The notes beneath the pieces were generated by a model. It ran no database searches and was not told the origin of the DNA. It worked only from the letters and a program-made list of their open reading frames with translations. From JAFDVL01 sp964631865 (GTDB lineage: Bacteria; Acidobacteriota; Blastocatellia; RBC074), in the NCBI GenBank assembly GCA_964631865.1, contig CAZWAK010000002.1, positions 84,270 to 148,269 on the forward strand: a stretch of 64,000 nt of DNA. Direction: 5' to 3'. This document shows, piece after piece, positions 9,242-18,114 of the stretch (its first letter is position 1; every line of letters begins with the position of its first letter). A program made the position numbers and the translations under genes.

Positions 9242-12055
9242 ATGAAGGCTATGTCTGAACCTGTAGATTTGAAAACGACTGTCAATCTTCCGAAAACGGA
9301 TTTCCCGCTGAAAGGCAATCTCTCGCAGAACGAACCGCTGCGGTTGCAGAAGTGGGAAACGATGAATTTGTATGAAATGCTGCGTGAAGCGCGTCAGGGC
9401 AAACCATTATTTGTGCTGCACGATGGGCCGCCGTATGCGAATGGCAACATTCACATCGGCACGGCGCTCAATAAGATTCTCAAGGATTTTGTTATTAAAT
9501 CGCGCTCAATGATGGGCTACTGGTCGCCGTACATTCCAGGTTGGGATTGTCACGGGTTGCCGATTGAAATTAAGGTCGAAGAGGAACTGAAAAAGAACAA
9601 ACAGGAACTCGACCGCATGGCAATTCGCAAAGCTGCGCGCGCGTATGCGAACAAGTTTGTTGATTTGCAGCGGCAGGATTTCAAACGGCTCGGCGTGCTG
9701 GGCGAATGGGACGATCCTTACATTACGATGGCTCCGCTGTATCAGGCGAACATCGTGCGTGCGCTCAGCAAATTTGTCGAACGCGGCGCGGTGTACAAAG
9801 GCTCTCGGCCCGTGCATTGGTGCATCAGTTGTGTGACTTCGCTCGCGGAAGCGGAAGTCGAATACAGCGATCATTCGAGCTATTCGATCTATGTGAAATT
9901 CGCGTTTCCCGATGCGGCGAAAGTTGATCCGGCGCTCGCGGACAAGCGCGTGAGCATTATTATCTGGACGACGACGCCGTGGACGCTGCCTGCGAATTTG
10001 GGCATTACGTTCAACCCGAAATTTGAGTACAACGCGGTAGCTTTTAAAGATGGTGGTGGCGATGAAGTGTTCATCGTGGCGAACGGCTTGCTTGAAGACG
10101 TAGCGAAAAAACTGGGTTGGGAAAGCTACGAGATCATTGGAACGTACAGCGGCGAACGGTTTGATCGGCTGAACGCGCGGCATCCGTTTGTCGAGCGCGA
10201 TTCGTTGTTGATGCTGGGTGATCACGTCACGCTGGAGGCGGGAACGGGCGCGGTGCATACAGCTCCGGGACACGGCTACGAAGACTTTTTGATTGGGCGC
10301 GAATATGGACTGGAGATTTACAATCCGGTGGATGGACGCGGTTATTTTATGCCGAATGTCGAGCATTTTGCCGGACAGCGCGTCGTGGCGCTCGGCAAAA
10401 ATGATCCCGATGGAAACAAGGCGGTCATCGCGCATCTGGAATCCATCGGCGCGTTGCTCAAATCGGAAAAGTTCAATCACTCCTATCCGCATTGCTGGCG
10501 CTGTCGCAATCCGGTGATCTTTCGCGCGACGCCGCAATGGTTCATCTCGATGGAAAAGAGCGGATTGAATGCGGCGGCGGTCGAATCGTGCGACAAAATC
10601 GCGTGGCATCCGGGTTGGGGCAATGAGCGAATGAAGAATATGTTCCGCGACCGTCCCGATTGGAACATCTCGCGCCAGCGCGCGTGGGGCGTGCCGATCA
10701 CGGTATTTTATTGCGACGATTGCGGCGAGACGTTGCTTGACCCGGCAGTGATGAATTATGTCGCCGATTTGTTCGAGAAAGAATCCGCCGATGCCTGGTA
10801 CGAACGCGACGTGAAAGATTTGGTTCCGCCGGGGACAAAATGCAAATCTTGTAGCTCAGAAAAGCTGAGCAAAGAAAATGACATCCTCGACGTGTGGTTT
10901 GATTCGGGCGCAAGCTGGCTCAGCACGCTCGAACCGCGTGGGCTGCCGTATCCTGCCGATGTGTATTTGGAAGGCGGCGATCAATTTCGTGGCTGGTTCA
11001 ATTCGTCGCTCGTGATCGGTTTGGCGGTCAAAGATGCGCCGCCGTATCGCGGGGTGATTTCGTACGGCTGGGCTGTAGACGGCGAGGGCCGCAAGATGTC
11101 GAAGTCGCTCGGCAACACGGTTGAGCCGGAAAAAGTCATCAAGCAAAGCGGCGCGGAAATCATTCGATTGTGGTGCGCGGCGATCAATTGCTACGAAGAC
11201 ATGCGCATCTCGCCCGAAATCCTGACGCGACTTTCCGACGCCTATCGCAAGATTCGCAACACGGCGCGCTATTGTCTGGGCAATTTGGATGGCTTTGATC
11301 CGGCGATGGACAAAGTGGCGTTTGACGAGATGCTCGAAATTGATCGCTGGGCGCTCGCGTCCGTCAACGAAATGACGAAGCGTTGTGTGGATTCTTATCA
11401 GAAGTACGATTTCACGGACGTGTATCAGGCGCTCTATCACAACGCGACGGTGACGATGTCGGCGCTGTACTTCGACATTTTGAAAGATCGGTTGTACACG
11501 TCAGCACCGAAATCGTTGGAACGCCGCTCGGCACAAACCGCGCTCTATGAAATTGTCGCGCGCATCGCCAAGCTGTCTTCGCCATTGCTCGCGTTCACGT
11601 CGGACGAAATTTGGGAAAACATTCCCAGAGCGACAGCGGAAGCGGCTTCGGTGCATCTGACGACGTTTCCGGCCTATGATGAACACTTGTGCAATGACGA
11701 ACTGCTCGCGCGCTATGATAAATTATTTGGCGTGCGCGATGTGGTGATGAAGGCGCTCGAAGAAGCGCGCAATGCGAAGTTGATTGGCGCAGGACTTGAG
11801 GCGAAGGTTACAATTTCAGCCGATGCAGACACCCGCGCGTTTTTGGAATCTTTCGGCGCAGATTTGCGATTTATGTTTATCGTCTCGCAAGTCGAATTGC
11901 AGGACAGCGCAGAATTGAAAGTCGAAGTGGCGAAGGCGGACGGCGAAAAATGCGAACGCTGCTGGAACTACACAACCGACGTCGGCGTGAATACAGCATA
12001 TCCGGGCGCGTGCGGACGTTGTGTCGTGAATATTGAAGCAATGCTTGCGCGCTGA
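9242..12055 (+). CDS. ileS: Isoleucyl-tRNA synthetase
   Basis: 937 residues, the usual bacterial length. HIGH motif GNIHIGT (H71) and KMSKS (from K618) flank the CP1 editing insert with TTPWTLPAN. A C-terminal zinc ribbon is formed by CERCWNY and CGRC. The enzyme charges tRNA-Ile and clears valine. The start could be ATG 9242 or the in-frame ATG 9251; neither has a strong ribosome site. It heads a plus-strand run with a small coiled-coil gene, lspA and lgt, an order (ileS-lspA) common in bacteria. Confidence 0.97.
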   Translation: MKAMSEPVDLKTTVNLPKTDFPLKGNLSQNEPLRLQKWETMNLYEMLREARQGKPLFVLHDGPPYANGNIHIGTALNKILKDFVIKSRSMMGYWSPYIPGWDCHGLPIEIKVEEELKKNKQELDRMAIRKAARAYANKFVDLQRQDFKRLGVLGEWDDPYITMAPLYQANIVRALSKFVERGAVYKGSRPVHWCISCVTSLAEAEVEYSDHSSYSIYVKFAFPDAAKVDPALADKRVSIIIWTTTPWTLPANLGITFNPKFEYNAVAFKDGGGDEVFIVANGLLEDVAKKLGWESYEIIGTYSGERFDRLNARHPFVERDSLLMLGDHVTLEAGTGAVHTAPGHGYEDFLIGREYGLEIYNPVDGRGYFMPNVEHFAGQRVVALGKNDPDGNKAVIAHLESIGALLKSEKFNHSYPHCWRCRNPVIFRATPQWFISMEKSGLNAAAVESCDKIAWHPGWGNERMKNMFRDRPDWNISRQRAWGVPITVFYCDDCGETLLDPAVMNYVADLFEKESADAWYERDVKDLVPPGTKCKSCSSEKLSKENDILDVWFDSGASWLSTLEPRGLPYPADVYLEGGDQFRGWFNSSLVIGLAVKDAPPYRGVISYGWAVDGEGRKMSKSLGNTVEPEKVIKQSGAEIIRLWCAAINCYEDMRISPEILTRLSDAYRKIRNTARYCLGNLDGFDPAMDKVAFDEMLEIDRWALASVNEMTKRCVDSYQKYDFTDVYQALYHNATVTMSALYFDILKDRLYTSAPKSLERRSAQTALYEIVARIAKLSSPLLAFTSDEIWENIPRATAEAASVHLTTFPAYDEHLCNDELLARYDKLFGVRDVVMKALEEARNAKLIGAGLEAKVTISADADTRAFLESFGADLRFMFIVSQVELQDSAELKVEVAKADGEKCERCWNYTTDVGVNTAYPGACGRCVVNIEAMLAR

Positions 12056-12093
12056 GGTAAGATAGGCTACTACGCGAAAGGAGCAGATGTTTT

Positions 12094-12444
12094 ATGTCAG
12101 AAGAGATCACGAAAAAACTGGACGAAGTTACCGGAGAAGAAATTCCGTTTGAAGAATTTGTGCGCCGCCAGTTTGTCTTGCTACATCAGCGCATCAACGA
12201 AATGGAAACGGGCATACGAACAGAAATGGTCGAACGTTTTGTGCAAGTCAGTCGTCACGTCCGAGAAGTTAAAGACGAACTTAGTGGGACAAATCAAAAT
12301 GTCCAAAAACTGGATGACAAGATGTTCCAGCTTAATCGCCAAATGCGTGATCTTACTAACAAAGTAGACGTCTTCGTGCAAGAGCATCTGTACCTCAAGC
12401 GTGACGTGCGTGACCTGCAAGAGACTTTAGAGCAAAGACATTGA
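12094..12444 (+). CDS. Small coiled-coil protein of unknown function
   Basis: 116 residues, mostly charged amphipathic helix with heptad spacing of hydrophobic residues (FVQVSRHVREVKDEL, VQKLDDKMFQLNRQMRDL). It has no signal peptide or membrane segment. AAAGGAG stands 9 nt before the ATG. It lies between ileS and lspA, 4 nt before lspA, so it is probably cotranscribed with them. I do not recognise a family; the only supported statement is a cytoplasmic coiled coil. Confidence 0.75.
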   Translation: MSEEITKKLDEVTGEEIPFEEFVRRQFVLLHQRINEMETGIRTEMVERFVQVSRHVREVKDELSGTNQNVQKLDDKMFQLNRQMRDLTNKVDVFVQEHLYLKRDVRDLQETLEQRH

Positions 12445-12448
12445 ACCG

Positions 12449-12955
12449 ATGAATACCAAGCTTCCTTACTTCATCATTGCCATCGTTGTGCTGATTGCCG
12501 ATCAGGTCACGAAGGCTTGGGCGACGGCGAGACTGCAATTTATGGAGTTGCAGACGATGGAGATTATTCCGAATTTCTTTCGCTTCACCTACGCGCGCAA
12601 TCGCGGCGTCGCGTTTAGTTTGTTCGCCGACGCCCAATTTGAAATGAAGTGGATTCTGGCGAGTATCTCCACTGTCGCGGCGATTGGCGTGTGCGTGTAT
12701 TTGTGGCGGTCGGGCGCGCACGAAAAACGATTGAACTATGCGCTGTCGTTTTTGCTCGCCGGGATTGTCGGCAATTTGATTGATCGCGTGCGGCTCGGCG
12801 AAGTCGTGGACTTCATAGATTTTCATTGGTACGAAAGCTATACGTGGCCGACGTTCAATATTGCCGATGCGGCGATTTGTGTGGGCGCGGCGCTGCTGGC
12901 GATTGAGATGATGCGCGAACAAAAAGTTTCGCAAGCACAAACCACCGAAAGTTAA
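12449..12955 (+). CDS. lspA: Signal peptidase II (lipoprotein signal peptidase)
   Basis: 168 residues, four membrane helices. It carries the family signatures NRGVAFSLF, GNLIDR and FNIADA; the Asp residues in the last two are the catalytic pair. It cuts the signal peptide of diacylglyceryl-modified prolipoproteins in the inner membrane. lgt, the preceding step of the pathway, starts 14 nt downstream, so the pair forms a lipoprotein-maturation unit. Likely clients in this window are the rotamase at 37.2 kb and the cytochrome c at 52.1 kb. Confidence 0.97.
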   Translation: MNTKLPYFIIAIVVLIADQVTKAWATARLQFMELQTMEIIPNFFRFTYARNRGVAFSLFADAQFEMKWILASISTVAAIGVCVYLWRSGAHEKRLNYALSFLLAGIVGNLIDRVRLGEVVDFIDFHWYESYTWPTFNIADAAICVGAALLAIEMMREQKVSQAQTTES

Positions 12956-12969
12956 TTCTGCCCCCAAGC

Positions 12970-13827
12970 ATGTTTCCTGAACTCTTCAAAATCCCCGGCC
13001 TAGATTTCACCGTCAATACTTATGGAGCCTTGTTAGCCCTCGCGTTTTTGGCCGGGCTGTTTGTGATGGCGCGGCAGGCGACGGCGGACAATCTCGACAA
13101 AAACCGCGTGTACGATTTGGGCTTGTGGGTGCTGGTCGCTTCGTTGATCGGCTCGAAGTTGCTGATGATCGTGACGGATTGGGAGGACTATCAAGGCGAT
13201 TGGCGCGCGTTTTTGTCGCTTGATTTTCTGCGCTCTGGCGGCGTGTTTTATGGCGGCTTCATCGGCGCGGTCATCGCGTCCGTGATTATGATGCGCATTT
13301 ACAAACTGCCGTGGTGGCGTACGGCGGATGCGTTCGCGCCGGGCATTGCGATTGGGCAGGCGATTGGGCGGCTCGGTTGTTTCAGCGCGGGTTGTTGCTG
13401 GGGCAAACCGACGACGGCGTTTTGTGGTGTGCATTTCAGTGACAAAGGACACGAGACAACCAATGTGCCGACCATTGTGGGGCATCTGCCAGCGGCAATT
13501 CAGCAGCAATGGGCGGACAAGCTCGGTGGCTTGACCGCGCCGATTCATTTGCATCCGGTGCAACTGTACGAAGTCGGCGCGACGCTAGTAATTTTTGCCA
13601 TCTTGTTGGTGATGGCACGCAAGCGCAAATTTCACGGACAAATTGTGTTGGCATATGCAGTGCTGTATGCGGTGGCGCGCTTCATCATTGAGTTTTGGCG
13701 CGACGATCCGCGCGGCGCGTTGTTGGGGGTTTCGACTTCGCAATTCATTGCGGCGCTGATTTTTGTTGGCAGTATCGCAGTGTATATTTATCGGTCGCGC
13801 GCGCCAAAAAACTCATCTCAGATTTGA
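12970..13827 (+). CDS. lgt: Prolipoprotein diacylglyceryl transferase
   Basis: 285 residues, seven membrane helices. It holds GGVFYGGFIGA, the GQAIGRLGCFSAGCCWG segment that replaces the enterobacterial GRxGNFxN signature in many other phyla, and the C-terminal HPVQLYE and RFIIEFWRDDPRG. It moves diacylglycerol from phosphatidylglycerol to the lipobox cysteine. The last four codons and the stop lie within the left arm of heptad element 2. Confidence 0.92.
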   Translation: MFPELFKIPGLDFTVNTYGALLALAFLAGLFVMARQATADNLDKNRVYDLGLWVLVASLIGSKLLMIVTDWEDYQGDWRAFLSLDFLRSGGVFYGGFIGAVIASVIMMRIYKLPWWRTADAFAPGIAIGQAIGRLGCFSAGCCWGKPTTAFCGVHFSDKGHETTNVPTIVGHLPAAIQQQWADKLGGLTAPIHLHPVQLYEVGATLVIFAILLVMARKRKFHGQIVLAYAVLYAVARFIIEFWRDDPRGALLGVSTSQFIAALIFVGSIAVYIYRSRAPKNSSQI

Positions 13828-13886
13828 GATTTGAAATTTGAAATAAAGGTCATTTCCAATCTCCCATCTCCAATTTCCAATCCACC
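13817..13886. repeat. Heptad inverted-repeat element 2 between lgt and the GT4 fusion gene
   Basis: The left arm (13817-13844) reads CTCAGAT, TTGAGAT, TTGAAAT, TTGAAAT and includes the lgt stop codon. The right arm (13852-13886) reads ATTTCCA, ATCTCCC, ATCTCCA, ATTTCCA, ATCCACC and ends directly at the next ATG. Complementarity between the arms is partial. No other sequence separates the two genes. Confidence 0.7.
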
Positions 13887-15971
13887 ATGCGTCTCGCCTA
13901 TTTCACACCGCTTCCGCCCAGCAAATCCGGCATCGCCGATTACAATGCGGAACTGCTGCCACATTTGGCGGAAGCAGCCGACATCACCGTGTTTGTCGAA
14001 CACGAACGCGAACTGCGGCAAAATCGTGGACAGTTCAAATACGACGTGCGCGATGTGCTGCACTTTGCAGGGCTGCATGCGGAGCGGCCTTTTGATCTGT
14101 GCATCTATCATCAAGGTAACAATCCCTATCACGAATTTGTTTACGATCAGGCGATTCAAACGCCGGGACTGGTCGTGTTGCATGAACATTGCCTCCATCA
14201 TTTGTTTGCGCTCAAAACGTTGGATCGCGGAGATCGCGCGGCGTATCGGAAGGTGATGTTTCAAGCGTATGGACGAGTCGGCGCAACATTGGCGGATGGG
14301 CGCGCGCGCGGGGTCAACCCGGATTACATGCAATTTGCGCTGCCGCTGAATTACCAGATTCTCGCGCGCAGCCTCGGCGTCATCACGCACAACGCATACG
14401 CCGCCGCGCATCTGGAAATCCCGGACAACATTGCGTTATCGAAGCGATTACCCGGCGCGTTGCCCGAAGCGCCGCTCGTGCAAGTGATCCCGCATCATCT
14501 TTCGCCGAAAGTGTATGAACTAGATGAGTGGGATAAAAACGATTGCCGCACAGAATTGCAATTGCCAGCCAATCGTTTGGTCATTGGCGCGTTCGGCTAT
14601 GTGACCGAAGTCAAACGATTGCCCGGCGTACTGAAGGCCTTCAAGCAATTGCTGGCGGTGATCCCAGACGTAATGTTTGTGATTGTCGGCGAAGACCATT
14701 GGAAGCACAGCATCGTGCCGCTGATTTCGGATTTGGAAATGGACGACCACGTTCTGATTACGGGCTACACGAACGAGCGGCAATTTTTTCAGTATCTCAA
14801 AGCCGTAGACATCGTTGTCAATTTGCGCTACCCGACTGCCGGAGAAACATCCGGCACGTTGATTCGCACATTGGGCGCAGGCAAGCCGCTCATCACGTCA
14901 GACTTTGGACAATATGGCGATTTGCCCGACGAAGTTTGCTTGAAGGTCCCAGTCGGCGAAGGCGAAGAACAAGCGTTGTACAAAGAATTTCGTCGCCTTG
15001 CATTTCAGCCTGCGTTGCGCGAACGGCTCGGAAAACAAGCGGCAGAATGGGCGCGGCGCGAATGCAACATCGAACGTTGTGCGGCGCGGTATTTGGAATT
15101 CGCGGAGCAAGTGATGCGAGAACGAACGACGAGAGACGTCCCCCTCGTTCAGAGCAAAGAAACGCCGACGATTGATTGCGAAGATGACGAAGCGTTGCAG
15201 TATTTGTTCGACTGGTTTGCCGACGACGAAGGCACGCAAGGCTACATTCTCAAACACAAGCATCGTTTGTTGGACACGCTCAAGCTGATTCCGAAAGGCG
15301 ACGGCACGCAGCGGCTTCTGGAACTCAGCAGCTATCGGCAAATGCCGCCGCTCGTGTATCGCTTTGGCAAATACGCGGAAGTCGTGACGACAGCGTTCTG
15401 GCACGGCGAGCCGGAGCGCAAGCCGCAAAGCATGTGCAACGACAAAACGGGCGAAGAATTGCAATTTGACTTCATCCGCTTGAATGTCGAGCGCGACCGC
15501 TTTCCGTTTGCCGACGAATCGTTCGATGTGGCGCTGTGCTGCGAATTGATTGAGCATCTGGCGGAAGACCCGATGCACATGATGATCGAACTCAATCGCA
15601 TTCTGAAATGGGATGGATTGGTGATTATCACGACGCCGAATGTGAGCAGTGCGATCAGTATCCAAGCGGCGTTGCGCGGACGCAGTCCGTATATTTTCGG
15701 TCATTACAACCGCGAGAATATTTATTACGGTTTGAGTGATCGGCACAACCGCGAATACACGCCCGACGATGTGCGCGTGGCGTTGGAGGCGAGCGGTTTT
15801 GAGGTCATCAAGCTCTTCACGCGCGACACCTGGAATACGCCGGGGCCGGAAGTGATGCAGCTGCTGGCAACGACGAATGTTCCGCTGGAAATGCGTGGCG
15901 ATAACATTTTCGCGGTCGGGCGCAAAGTCAGTTCGCACCTCGAACGCTATCCGAAACAGCTTTACGACTAA
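13887..15971 (+). CDS. Fusion of a GT4 glycosyltransferase and an SAM-dependent methyltransferase
   Basis: 694 residues. Residues 1-410 are a GT-B fold: N-terminal FTPLPPSKSGIADY, then VIGAFGYVTEVKRLPGVLKAF, VIVGED and the donor-site region RYPTAGETSGTLIRTLGAGKP. Residues 430-694 are a class I methyltransferase: the motif-II-like FPFADESFDVALCCELIEHL, NRILKWDGLVIITTPN and a C-terminal half rich in Tyr/His. Such fusions occur in O-antigen or capsule clusters, where one chain adds a sugar and the other methylates it. A Wzt-like ABC ATPase starts 10 nt downstream, supporting a role in exported polysaccharide. There is no ribosome site of its own because the start abuts a repeat arm. Confidence 0.85.
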   Translation: MRLAYFTPLPPSKSGIADYNAELLPHLAEAADITVFVEHERELRQNRGQFKYDVRDVLHFAGLHAERPFDLCIYHQGNNPYHEFVYDQAIQTPGLVVLHEHCLHHLFALKTLDRGDRAAYRKVMFQAYGRVGATLADGRARGVNPDYMQFALPLNYQILARSLGVITHNAYAAAHLEIPDNIALSKRLPGALPEAPLVQVIPHHLSPKVYELDEWDKNDCRTELQLPANRLVIGAFGYVTEVKRLPGVLKAFKQLLAVIPDVMFVIVGEDHWKHSIVPLISDLEMDDHVLITGYTNERQFFQYLKAVDIVVNLRYPTAGETSGTLIRTLGAGKPLITSDFGQYGDLPDEVCLKVPVGEGEEQALYKEFRRLAFQPALRERLGKQAAEWARRECNIERCAARYLEFAEQVMRERTTRDVPLVQSKETPTIDCEDDEALQYLFDWFADDEGTQGYILKHKHRLLDTLKLIPKGDGTQRLLELSSYRQMPPLVYRFGKYAEVVTTAFWHGEPERKPQSMCNDKTGEELQFDFIRLNVERDRFPFADESFDVALCCELIEHLAEDPMHMMIELNRILKWDGLVIITTPNVSSAISIQAALRGRSPYIFGHYNRENIYYGLSDRHNREYTPDDVRVALEASGFEVIKLFTRDTWNTPGPEVMQLLATTNVPLEMRGDNIFAVGRKVSSHLERYPKQLYD

Positions 15972-15980
15972 ACCTTCCTT

Positions 15981-17270
15981 GTGATTTCCGTTCAAGGCAT
16001 TTCTAAACTGTATCGTATTTATGACAGCCCGTCGGGTCGGCTCAAGGAAATTCTTTTGCGTGGCAAACGCAAATACCACCGCGATTTTTGGGCCTTGCGC
16101 GACATCACATTTGAAGTGCAGGCGGGTGAAACCGTCGGCATCATCGGACGCAACGGCGCGGGTAAAACCACATTGCTGCAAATCATCGCAGGTGTGCTGC
16201 AACCGACAGAAGGCGCGGTCACGGTTGAGGGCCGCGTGACAGCGTTGCTCGAACTCGGCAGCGGCTTCAATCACGAATACACGGGGCGCGAGAACATTTT
16301 GCTGTCGGGGCAAATCCTCGGCTTCAGCGAAGCAGAAATGCGCGAACGGTTGGACGTGATTGTGCGGTTTGCCGAGCTTCAGGAATTTGTAGATCAGCCC
16401 GTCAAAACCTACTCGACTGGAATGATTATGCGGCTGGCATTCGCGGCAGCGATTCACGTTGACCCGGATGTGTTGATTGTGGACGAAGCGTTGTCGGTCG
16501 GCGATGTGTATTTCCAACGCAAATCGCTGGATCGCATTGAATATTTTCGCCAGGCCGGAAAAACCGTGTTGTTCGTTTCGCACGATCCGCGTTTGATTCA
16601 GCGGTTTTGCACGCGCGCGGTGTGGCTGGAAAGTGGAAAAACCGCGATGATCGGCGAGGCCAAAGAAGTCGTCACAGCGTACGAAGCGTTTTGCCAGCGC
16701 CTGGAAAATGAACGGCTCAGCGTGGTGTCGCAGGAAATGGAGCAGGATTTGCGCGAGGCTGCGCCGCTGGCGCGCGACCTCAAACTTGTCGGCTCGCGTT
16801 GGGGCAATGGGCACATCCAATTTGCTGGCATTGAACTGATTGATGCTGACGGAGAAGCCAAATGGGTTTTCAAAACCGGGGAACCGATCTCCATTCACTT
16901 GCGGATCATCGCTGACCAGGATTACGAAGCCCCTGTCTTTGCCATTGATGTTCACCGCTTTGATGGTTTTTTCATCGGAACCATCAACAACTACGATTCA
17001 CACCCCGTGACGCTGCCCATTCGGCGCGGCGAAAATACGATTCATCTGAAGATTCCCAATCTGGACTTACCCCAAAACAGTTACTTTCTCTCGCTCAAAG
17101 CCTACACCGAAGCCGACCCGCCGTTGTGGCCTGACCCGGCGGACGTGCATAACCAAACGTATCAGGTCACGGTGGTCGCGGAAAAAGCTCGTCACGGGTT
17201 GTTGCGGTTTGAAGCGGAATGGCACAACGGCGAAACAATCACGGTAAAAGCACCGGACAATCGTCATTAA
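15981..17270 (+). CDS. ABC-2-type polysaccharide exporter ATPase with Wzt C-terminal domain
   Basis: 429 residues from GTG 15981. Walker A GRNGAGKTT (56-64), signature YSTGMIMRLAFAAAI (about 143-157), Walker B DVLIVDEALS and the switch SHDPRLI. Residues 255-425 form a beta-rich Wzt_C-like domain (VFKTGEPISIHLRI ... IHLKIPNLDLPQNSYFLSL), which in E. coli O8/O9a Wzt binds the capped end of the O-antigen. It would power export of a finished polysaccharide chain across the inner membrane. The matching permease (Wzm) is not encoded in this window. It is coupled to the GT4-methyltransferase fusion, whose methyl group could be the chain cap. Confidence 0.93.
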   Translation: MISVQGISKLYRIYDSPSGRLKEILLRGKRKYHRDFWALRDITFEVQAGETVGIIGRNGAGKTTLLQIIAGVLQPTEGAVTVEGRVTALLELGSGFNHEYTGRENILLSGQILGFSEAEMRERLDVIVRFAELQEFVDQPVKTYSTGMIMRLAFAAAIHVDPDVLIVDEALSVGDVYFQRKSLDRIEYFRQAGKTVLFVSHDPRLIQRFCTRAVWLESGKTAMIGEAKEVVTAYEAFCQRLENERLSVVSQEMEQDLREAAPLARDLKLVGSRWGNGHIQFAGIELIDADGEAKWVFKTGEPISIHLRIIADQDYEAPVFAIDVHRFDGFFIGTINNYDSHPVTLPIRRGENTIHLKIPNLDLPQNSYFLSLKAYTEADPPLWPDPADVHNQTYQVTVVAEKARHGLLRFEAEWHNGETITVKAPDNRH

Positions 17271-17305
17271 AATTCAGCCAAAACGATAAAACCTCATCAA
17301 ACAGC

Positions 17306-17335
17306 TTGACTCTGTTTTAAGTTCGGGCGTAAATT
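17306..17335 (+). promoter_or_regulatory. Sigma-70-type promoter for the CHRD/PEP-CTERM gene
   Basis: -35 TTGACT and -10 TAAATT are separated by 18 nt, about 90 nt before the start of the CHRD gene. It fits the gap after the ABC ATPase stop at 17270. Confidence 0.6.
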
Positions 17336-17424
17336 CACGCTACCGGCAGAATAGACTCTAACTGATCTATTGATCAGGCTCCTAACATAGCAAAACAATA
17401 AGAATTTCCGAAAGGATGGTGTTT

Positions 17425-17961
17425 ATGTCCCTCACGAGATCCTTGTCGGTGGCGGTTATGACGTTACTCTGCACTCTTGCCCTGTCCGCCGTAACCAAAG
17501 CCGATACAATAACCTTTACCGCAGTTCTGAGCGGTGCCAATGAGGTGCCAGCCAGGACAACCAATGCGACAGGAATGGCCACGCTGGTGGTTGACACTGT
17601 CACGGGTAGAGCAACTCTTTCCGTCAGCTTTAGTGGTCTCACGACCGGGTTGACAGGTGCTCACATTCATTGCTGCGCTGGTCCCACGGCAAATGCGGGC
17701 GTCCTCATAGACTTCGGGTCCCAATTCACAGCGGGAGCAACCTCTGGCTCATTTACGAACTTTTCGTTTACGCTGACCGCCCAGCAAATCAATGACCTGC
17801 GGAATGGATTGATGTATGTCAACATTCACAGTTCGACCTACCCAGGCGGCGAAATTCGCGGTCAACTCTATGCCGTGCCTGAACCTGGCACGCTAATGCT
17901 CCTCGGAGCAGGCTTACTATCCGTCGCAACTGCGTTGAAAAAACGACGCGGGCGAGATTGA
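17425..17961 (+). CDS. CHRD-domain protein with PEP-CTERM sorting signal
   Basis: 178 residues from ATG 17425, chosen because GAAAGG lies 9 nt upstream; ATG 17416 would sit on that ribosome site. A signal peptide ends near LSAVTKA, followed by one CHRD domain (FTAVLSGANEVPA ... GAHIHC ... MYVNIHSSTYPGGEIRGQL). The C-terminus is VPEPGTLMLLGAGLL plus KKRR, the tripartite PEP-CTERM signal recognised by exosortase, which implies export and processing at the envelope. CHRD domains are found in extracellular proteins of unknown activity. It is a single-gene unit: its own promoter and a strong terminator flank it. Confidence 0.92.
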   Translation: MSLTRSLSVAVMTLLCTLALSAVTKADTITFTAVLSGANEVPARTTNATGMATLVVDTVTGRATLSVSFSGLTTGLTGAHIHCCAGPTANAGVLIDFGSQFTAGATSGSFTNFSFTLTAQQINDLRNGLMYVNIHSSTYPGGEIRGQLYAVPEPGTLMLLGAGLLSVATALKKRRGRD

Positions 17962-17990
17962 ATTTTGGTGAGAAAATTCGTTTTCGAGAG

Positions 17991-18018
17991 GGGTAGCAAA
18001 ATTGCTGCCCTTTTTTTT
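17991..18018 (+). terminator. Rho-independent terminator of the CHRD gene
   Basis: An 8-bp stem GGGTAGCA/TGCTGCCC (one G-T pair) with a 4-nt loop is followed by eight T. It lies 30 nt after the stop codon. Confidence 0.92.
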
Positions 18019-18114
18019 CGCGCAACTTTATTACTTCCTTTTCCTCAAGCATTTCCACAGGCTGTGCAAAATACGCTATGATTCTTTTCTCGAATGCAGG
18101 CAAAGGATCAGGAA

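Noticed and set aside
14898..16955. 685-codon open frame on the minus strand
   Set aside because: It crosses two well-supported genes (GT4-methyltransferase and ABC ATPase) in antisense, and its product has no recognisable domain.
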